From: Eubacteriales Family XIII. Incertae Sedis bacterium
GTDB taxonomy: Bacteria; Bacillota; Clostridia; Peptostreptococcales; Anaerovoracaceae
Reading direction: 5' to 3'
Assembly: GCA_031287295.1 (NCBI GenBank)
Contig: JAITTH010000016.1
Coordinates: 1-10,079 of the forward strand
DNA: 10,079 nucleotides
Under the pieces are notes generated by a model that searched no databases, was not told the origin of the DNA, and saw only the letters and a list, made by a program, of their open reading frames with translations. Shown piece by piece: positions 5,333-10,079 of the stretch. Numbering within the stretch: position 1 is the first letter of the stretch; every line of letters begins with the position of its first letter. The translations under genes and the position numbers were made by a program.

Positions 5333-7273
5333 GTGATGCGTTTGGAAGCTACGGGCACACTTCGCAACTATTGCGAACAACATAACGAAACGATACAGCT
5401 TTTTTACGAAGGGAAGGCTGCACGTGCATATGATTTTTTCGGAAGCAGATATGTGGCGGAAGAAAAGGCATGGTTCTTTGCGGTGTGGGCCCCCAATGCG
5501 AAACGCGTCTCGATTGTCGGAGAGTTCAACCAATGGAATACAATAGCGCATCCAATGCTTCGATACAAAGGAATATGGGTGTTATTTGTTCCGGAGGCGA
5601 AAGAAAACGATCTTTACAAGTACTATATTGACGGTGCAGACGGAAGTTCTGCTTACAAGACCGATCCCTGTAGTCTGTTCTGTGAAAAGTCTTCCGGCAC
5701 AGCATCTCGTACCTGGTCTTCCGGTGGATATGCGTGGAGCGATTCGGAATACCTTGAAGCAAGGCGAAAAGTCGATCTTCTGCACAGTCCGGTGTCAATC
5801 TATGAGCTTCACATAGGTTCTTGGCGAAAAGAAAAAAATGAAGAACATCCATCGTATGTACAGGTCGCAAAAGAACTTGTTTCATACGTCAAGGATATGG
5901 GCTTTACACATGTTGAAATCATGCCGATAAACGAGTATCCGTTTGATGGGTCATGGGGCTATCAAGTTACAGGTTATTTTGCCATAACCTCGCGCTTTGG
6001 CACGCCGAAAGATTTTATGTGCTTCGTCGATACACTTCATGCAGCGGGAATAGGGGTCATTGTCGATTGGGTTCCGGCACATTTTCCGAAGGATGCGCAC
6101 GGGCTTGCAAAATTTGACGGCAGTTGGTTGTATGAACATGAAAACCCATTACGGCGCGAGCATCCGCAGTGGGGAACGTATATCTTCAATTACAGTCGCC
6201 CGGAGGTCGTAAGTTTCTTACTTTCCAGCGCCCATTTGTTTTTTGATGTCTATCATTTGGATGGAATTCGTGTAGATGCAGTCAGCTCCATGCTGTATCT
6301 GGATTACGGACGCGATGGCGCCTTCGTCTGCAATGAAGAGGGCGGGAATATCGATCATGATGCAGAAGAGTTCATTCGCAGATTCAACGAGATTTTGCTC
6401 ACGGAATATCCGGGAACGATAACCATTGCAGAGGAGTCTACCGCCTATCCACTTGTTACGAAACCGCCTTACGATGGCGGGCTGGGATTTCTGTTCAAAT
6501 GGAACATGGGTTTCATGCACGATACGTTAGATTATCTCAAGGTCGATCCGATCTATCGAAAAGGGCATCACGAGAAGATGACTTTTTCGATGCACTATGC
6601 GTTCAGTGAAAATTTTATCTTAGCGTATTCACACGATGAAGTGGTGCATGGTAAAGCTTCAATGATTGACAAAATGTACGGCTCTTACGACGAAAAATTC
6701 GCATCGCTGAGAACACTCTACGCCTACCTTTTTGCCCATCCAGGAAAGAAGCTACTTTTCATGGGCGATGAGTTTGCGCAGTTTGTCGAATGGAACTACA
6801 AAAAAGAATTGGAATGGTTTTTACTTCACTACGATTCCCATGCAGGTATGCAAGTGTTTTTGCGAGAACTGAATAAGATTTACCGCGAGCATGGCGCACT
6901 TTACGAAAAGGATAACGGATGGGATGGGTTCGAGTGGCTCAATGTAGATGACCGAGCCCACAGTGTTTTTGCATTTCGAAGAATCGGCAAAACCGAAAGC
7001 ATCGTCTGTGTCTTCAACTTTACACCGGTTGAGAGAAATGCCTATTTTGTCGCGCTGCCGGGGGAAGGAAGGCTCACGCGCATCTTGAACAGCGACCAAA
7101 CCGCCTATGGGGGGAAGACAAAAGTTTTTCCCAGAGTTTTGGTCTCGGAAAAAATGGAACTGAATGGATTTTCTCACAGAGTCCGAATGAAGCTCCCACC
7201 ACTTTCTGCTCAATATTGGCTTTATTTTGCGACTGAGAAAGATGGAACGGCAGAGGAGAAGAGAAATGTATAG
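5333..7273 (+). CDS. glgB: 1,4-alpha-glucan (glycogen) branching enzyme
   Basis: GlgB, a cytosolic GH13 enzyme, cuts alpha-1,4 chains and re-attaches them as alpha-1,6 branches on glycogen. Numbered from GTG 5333 it has 646 residues, shorter than the E. coli enzyme (728) because it has a single N-terminal carbohydrate-binding CBM48 domain (about 36-120, WAPNAKRVSIVGEFNQWN). The GH13 barrel follows with YELHIGSWR, VEIMPINEYPFDGSWGYQ and IVDWVPAHFP. The catalytic triad is present: nucleophile D315 in GIRVDAVSSM, acid/base E367 in TIAEEST, and transition-state D435 in SHDEVVHGK. The C-terminal all-beta domain runs to the end. The exact start is uncertain: GTG 5333 and ATG 5336 lack a ribosome binding site, whereas an in-frame ATT at 5318 has one and would add five residues. 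The 3' end overlaps glgC by 8 bp. Confidence 0.97.
   Translation: MMRLEATGTLRNYCEQHNETIQLFYEGKAARAYDFFGSRYVAEEKAWFFAVWAPNAKRVSIVGEFNQWNTIAHPMLRYKGIWVLFVPEAKENDLYKYYIDGADGSSAYKTDPCSLFCEKSSGTASRTWSSGGYAWSDSEYLEARRKVDLLHSPVSIYELHIGSWRKEKNEEHPSYVQVAKELVSYVKDMGFTHVEIMPINEYPFDGSWGYQVTGYFAITSRFGTPKDFMCFVDTLHAAGIGVIVDWVPAHFPKDAHGLAKFDGSWLYEHENPLRREHPQWGTYIFNYSRPEVVSFLLSSAHLFFDVYHLDGIRVDAVSSMLYLDYGRDGAFVCNEEGGNIDHDAEEFIRRFNEILLTEYPGTITIAEESTAYPLVTKPPYDGGLGFLFKWNMGFMHDTLDYLKVDPIYRKGHHEKMTFSMHYAFSENFILAYSHDEVVHGKASMIDKMYGSYDEKFASLRTLYAYLFAHPGKKLLFMGDEFAQFVEWNYKKELEWFLLHYDSHAGMQVFLRELNKIYREHGALYEKDNGWDGFEWLNVDDRAHSVFAFRRIGKTESIVCVFNFTPVERNAYFVALPGEGRLTRILNSDQTAYGGKTKVFPRVLVSEKMELNGFSHRVRMKLPPLSAQYWLYFATEKDGTAEEKRNV
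7253..7258 (+). promoter_or_regulatory. Ribosome binding site of glgC
   Basis: GAGGAG ends seven bases before ATG 7266 and lies inside glgB. It selects 7266 over the upstream in-frame ATG at 7227, which has no such site and would add 13 very basic residues (MRLRKMERQRRRE) not expected in the family. Confidence 0.65.
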
Positions 7274-8531
7274 GAAGAAAAAAACGGTGGCCATGCTATT
7301 GGCCGGAGGGCAAGGGAGTCGTCTTGGCGTACTAACGACGCGCCGTGCAAAACCTGCCGTCACCTATGGTGGGAAATATCGAATTATTGACTTCCCACTA
7401 TCGAACTGCGTCCATTCCGGTATTGACACAGTGGGTGTGTTAACGCAGTATCAACCTTTAGAGCTGAACACCTACATTGGTACAGGCTCGCCATGGGATT
7501 TGGATACGACTTCGGGAGGGGCTTTTGTGCTGCCACCTTTCGTGAAGGGTAAAGGCGGGAAGTGGTACAGTGGAACGGCAAACGCAATCTACCAGAATAC
7601 GTATTTCATCGACCAATTCAATCCCGATACACTCATTGTGCTGTCAGGTGATCATATTTACAAGATGAATTACAACTGGTTAATTCAGGCACATCTCGAA
7701 AAACAAGCAGATGCTACGATTGCCGTAATTCCGGTTCCGATTGAAGAGGCTTCCCGATATGGCATCATGAATACAGACAAGAATATGCGCATCAAAGAAT
7801 TTGAAGAAAAGCCGGAACACCCCAAAAACAATCTGGCGTCTATGGGCGTGTATGCGTTCAATTGGCCGACATTGCGAGAATATCTTGCGGAAGATGCAAA
7901 GGATGATCATTCCACAAACGATTTCGGAAGCGACATCATTCCTACGATGCTGAAGAATGACTGCAAATTGTATGCGTATGAGTTCAAAGGGTATTGGAAA
8001 GATGTGGGGACGATCAGGTCGCTTTGGGAATCCAACATGGAGCTCCTGCAAGACAAACCACCGCTCAATCTCTATGACGATCCGTGGCGCATTTTCAGTC
8101 GGAACCCCAATGAACCGCCCCATTTCATTTCGAAAGATGCGCATGTACGAAACAGCATCATATCGGAGGGATGCTACATTTATGGGACAGTAGAAAACAG
8201 CATTCTTTCATCCGGAATTACCGTGGAGAAAGGTGCGGTCATTCGGGACAGCATTATTATGTCCGATGTTTACGTTGGCGAAAAGAGCAGCGTAGAAATG
8301 AGCATCATTGATGAGGATGTTCACATTGGGAAAGCTTGTACCATTGGAGCCCCGCAAAATGAAAGTGGAAAAATTGCGGTAATCGGAAAACGCGTGGTTA
8401 TCAAAAATAAAGAGACTATCACCGCAGGCACGCAAGTAGATGCGGAATCGATTCTTTCGGAAGCGAGAAAATCGATCCAGGGTAACGAAAAAGAAAATAG
8501 GAAACGAAAAGAGAAAGGCGGTGCCAAATGA
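7266..8531 (+). CDS. glgC: Glucose-1-phosphate adenylyltransferase, catalytic subunit
   Basis: GlgC makes ADP-glucose and pyrophosphate from ATP and glucose-1-phosphate, the committed step of bacterial glycogen synthesis. With the start at ATG 7266 the protein has 421 residues, typical for the family. The nucleotidyltransferase domain shows the intact signature GGQGSRLG (14-21) and RAKPAV (27-32), then YRIIDFPLSN, the WYSGTANAIYQN segment, the metal-binding aspartate D129 in LSGDHIYKM, GVYAFNWPTL and the sugar-phosphate region FKGYWKDVGT. The C-terminal part (from about residue 290) is a left-handed beta-helix of hexapeptide-type repeats (NSIISEGCYIYGTVENSIL and following). The gene overlaps glgB by 8 bp and glgD by 4 bp (ATGA), so a GlgC/GlgD complex made at matched levels is likely. 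The lysine/arginine-rich tail at the very end is not conserved in the family as I know it. Confidence 0.97.
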   Translation: MYRKKKTVAMLLAGGQGSRLGVLTTRRAKPAVTYGGKYRIIDFPLSNCVHSGIDTVGVLTQYQPLELNTYIGTGSPWDLDTTSGGAFVLPPFVKGKGGKWYSGTANAIYQNTYFIDQFNPDTLIVLSGDHIYKMNYNWLIQAHLEKQADATIAVIPVPIEEASRYGIMNTDKNMRIKEFEEKPEHPKNNLASMGVYAFNWPTLREYLAEDAKDDHSTNDFGSDIIPTMLKNDCKLYAYEFKGYWKDVGTIRSLWESNMELLQDKPPLNLYDDPWRIFSRNPNEPPHFISKDAHVRNSIISEGCYIYGTVENSILSSGITVEKGAVIRDSIIMSDVYVGEKSSVEMSIIDEDVHIGKACTIGAPQNESGKIAVIGKRVVIKNKETITAGTQVDAESILSEARKSIQGNEKENRKRKEKGGAK

Positions 8532-9655
8532 TTCGAGACGCATTCGGCCTGATTTTTACGGGCGAGCAAAATGTTCGACTTCGGGAGCTGGTTGAATTAC
8601 GTGCGGTCGGTGCTCTTCCCATTGGCGGAAGGTATCGTATCATCGATTTTCCGATTTCCAATATGGTGAATTCTGAAATTCGAAATGTGGGCGTAATCAC
8701 CAATAGAAATTACCATTCGTTGATGGACCATCTTGGTTCCGGAAAGTCGTGGGATCTTTCCCGGAAAAACGACGGGCTTTTTATCTTGACGCCTTACGCA
8801 AACCGCGAGAACCTGGGTATTTATCGAGGGTGGCTCGATGCGATGAAAGGCAGCATGGATTATTTACGACGCGCCAAACAGGAATACTGTATCTTGTCTG
8901 CATCTCATTCCATTTTTAATATGGTTTTTGACGACATGATGCGTTATCACATAGAGAGCGAGGCAGATATTACAATACTCTACAACAAGTTGAGCAACGA
9001 GAACTACTCGGGCGTGCGGTATGAAGATGTTCGGATGCGTTTTGGGAGAGACGGTCGCCTGAAACAACTCGAAATCAATCCGGAAATCTCGTCGTTGAAT
9101 CTGCTTTGTATGGACACGTTTATCATTCGAAAAGATACGCTCATCTATCTTGTGGAGGAATCTGTTGCGCAAGGCTGGCATTATTTTGTGGACGATTTGA
9201 TTCGTGGCAATATGAATCGGCTCAAGATTGTGGGGTACGAGCATAAGGGCTATGTCGGGCGTATGCACTCGGTAGAATCGTATTTTGATGTAAACATGGA
9301 ACTGCTTGATGCAAACTTGCAGAAGGAATTGTTTCAAGGAAGCCATCGTATCTATACGAAAGTAAAGGACGAAGTTCCGGCGAAATATACTGCGGACGCA
9401 ACAGTTTCAAACTGTATTGTTGCAAACGGTTGTATCATCGAAGGCGATGTGGCAAATTCCGTTCTGTTCCGTGGTGTGTATGTCGGGAAAGGTGCGGTAA
9501 TCCGCAACAGCATCCTTTTGCCCAATACAGAGGTCAATAATAATGCAGAATTGGAGTATGTGATTACAGATAAAAACGTCAGCTTACGCAACCGAAGCAG
9601 GCTCGTCGGCGATCGCAGTTTCCCGGTCTTCATACGCAAAGGGGCAACGGTGTGA
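8528..9655 (+). CDS. glgD: GlgC-like regulatory subunit of ADP-glucose pyrophosphorylase
   Basis: GlgD is a GlgC paralogue that, in studied Bacillota, pairs with GlgC and raises its activity while having little or none itself. The 375 residues have the same two-domain plan: IGGRYRIIDFPISNMVNSEI, an open nucleotidyltransferase core, and a C-terminal beta-helix (about 285-375: VSNCIVANGCIIEGDVANSV and the next turn). Catalytic features are lost compared with the neighbouring GlgC: the GGQGSRLG loop has become GEQNVRLR (12-19), the RAKPAV lysine-proline is replaced (RAVGAL, 25-30), and the metal-binding Asp of SGDH is replaced by Ser126 in LSASHSI. These changes identify it as GlgD rather than a second catalytic copy. 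The ATG overlaps the glgC stop, with AAAGGCGG just upstream; the stop overlaps the glgA GTG. Confidence 0.96.
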   Translation: MIRDAFGLIFTGEQNVRLRELVELRAVGALPIGGRYRIIDFPISNMVNSEIRNVGVITNRNYHSLMDHLGSGKSWDLSRKNDGLFILTPYANRENLGIYRGWLDAMKGSMDYLRRAKQEYCILSASHSIFNMVFDDMMRYHIESEADITILYNKLSNENYSGVRYEDVRMRFGRDGRLKQLEINPEISSLNLLCMDTFIIRKDTLIYLVEESVAQGWHYFVDDLIRGNMNRLKIVGYEHKGYVGRMHSVESYFDVNMELLDANLQKELFQGSHRIYTKVKDEVPAKYTADATVSNCIVANGCIIEGDVANSVLFRGVYVGKGAVIRNSILLPNTEVNNNAELEYVITDKNVSLRNRSRLVGDRSFPVFIRKGATV

Positions 9656-10079
9656 AAACGAAAAAGCCAAAGGTATTGTTCGTTGCGTCGGAGGCAATGC
9701 CGCTTGTAAAGACGGGTGGCTTGGCAGATGTGGCGGGTTCCTTGCCGATTTCTTTGCGTACGCTTGGGGTAGATGTTGCTGTTATGATTCCCAAGCACCA
9801 TGTGATCAAAGAAAAATATGAGTCACAAATAGAAACCATTGCCGTGACCGAAATCATTCTCGGATGGCGACGGATGTATTTGGGGATTCAGCGAATGGAT
9901 GTTGGTGGCATTTCGTATTATCTGCTCGACAACGAAGACTATTTTGGTGATGCAATCTATCGAGGCGGAAATGCGGAAAATGAGCAATACCTGTTTTTCT
10001 GTCGTGCGGTGTTGGAAAGTCTTGAGTTTCTCGATTTTAAGCCGGATATTTTGCACTGCAACGATTGGCATACCGGCAT
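9652..10079 (+). CDS. glgA: Glycogen synthase (ADP-glucose type), 3' end missing
   Basis: GlgA, a GT5 retaining glycosyltransferase, adds glucose from ADP-glucose to the non-reducing end of the alpha-1,4 chain. Only the first 142 residues or so are in the window, out of roughly 475-490 expected. They begin MKTKKPKVLFVASEAMPL and carry the ADP-glucose-binding KTGGLADVAGSLP motif (Lys20), then VAVMIPKH, the YYLLDNEDYF stretch, and LHCNDWHTGH-type sequence at the window edge, all in the usual order of the N-terminal Rossmann domain. The start is GTG at 9652, overlapping the glgD stop by 4 bp, with AAAGGGG (9638-9644) seven bases upstream. The frame stays open to the last base. Confidence 0.95.
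   Translation, partial: MKTKKPKVLFVASEAMPLVKTGGLADVAGSLPISLRTLGVDVAVMIPKHHVIKEKYESQIETIAVTEIILGWRRMYLGIQRMDVGGISYYLLDNEDYFGDAIYRGGNAENEQYLFFCRAVLESLEFLDFKPDILHCNDWHTG

Noticed and set aside
7227..7265. Upstream ATG start for glgC, adding 13 residues
   Set aside because: It has no ribosome binding site, would overlap glgB by 47 bp and gives a basic leader not typical of GlgC; ATG 7266 has GAGGAG at ideal distance.

Overview
The window reads almost wall to wall on the + strand and looks like a chromosomal segment of a low-to-mid GC Bacillota bacterium, most likely of the Clostridia/Tissierellia side. The grounds are: strong AGGAGG-type ribosome binding sites, start/stop-overlapping operons, a GlgC plus GlgD two-subunit ADP-glucose pyrophosphorylase (a Bacillota arrangement), and a short GlgB lacking the extra N-terminal domain of enterobacterial enzymes. 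I cannot name the genus from the sequence alone.

Region 1 (1-3388) is the end of a purine biosynthesis cluster: the 3' part of purN, then purH (ATGA overlap with purN), then a 127-bp spacer carrying a near-perfect 36-bp tandem duplication, then purD. PurN and both PurH activities serve the two folate-dependent formyl transfers and IMP closure; PurD makes GAR, the substrate of PurN. Region 2 (3389-4860) has a likely extended -10 promoter and one gene of unknown function, encoding a secreted-side, Ig-like (BIG2-type), single-pass membrane protein with a very charged cytoplasmic tail.

Region 3 (4861-10079) is mscL followed without a gap by a glycogen synthesis operon glgB-glgC-glgD-glgA (the last cut by the window end). 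GlgC/GlgD make ADP-glucose, GlgA extends the alpha-1,4 chain and GlgB adds alpha-1,6 branches. The glg genes overlap at their ends (8 bp, 4 bp, 4 bp), so they are almost certainly co-transcribed and translationally coupled. The glgB start is odd: the only good Shine-Dalgarno sits over the mscL stop and is correctly spaced for an ATT codon, not for the GTG/ATG further down.

Most of the content is well-known housekeeping metabolism. The items that deserve attention are the 36-bp tandem repeat between purH and purD, the uncharacterised Ig-like membrane protein, the glgB start, and the placing of mscL directly against the glycogen operon. I found no mobile element, CRISPR array, RNA gene or convincing terminator.
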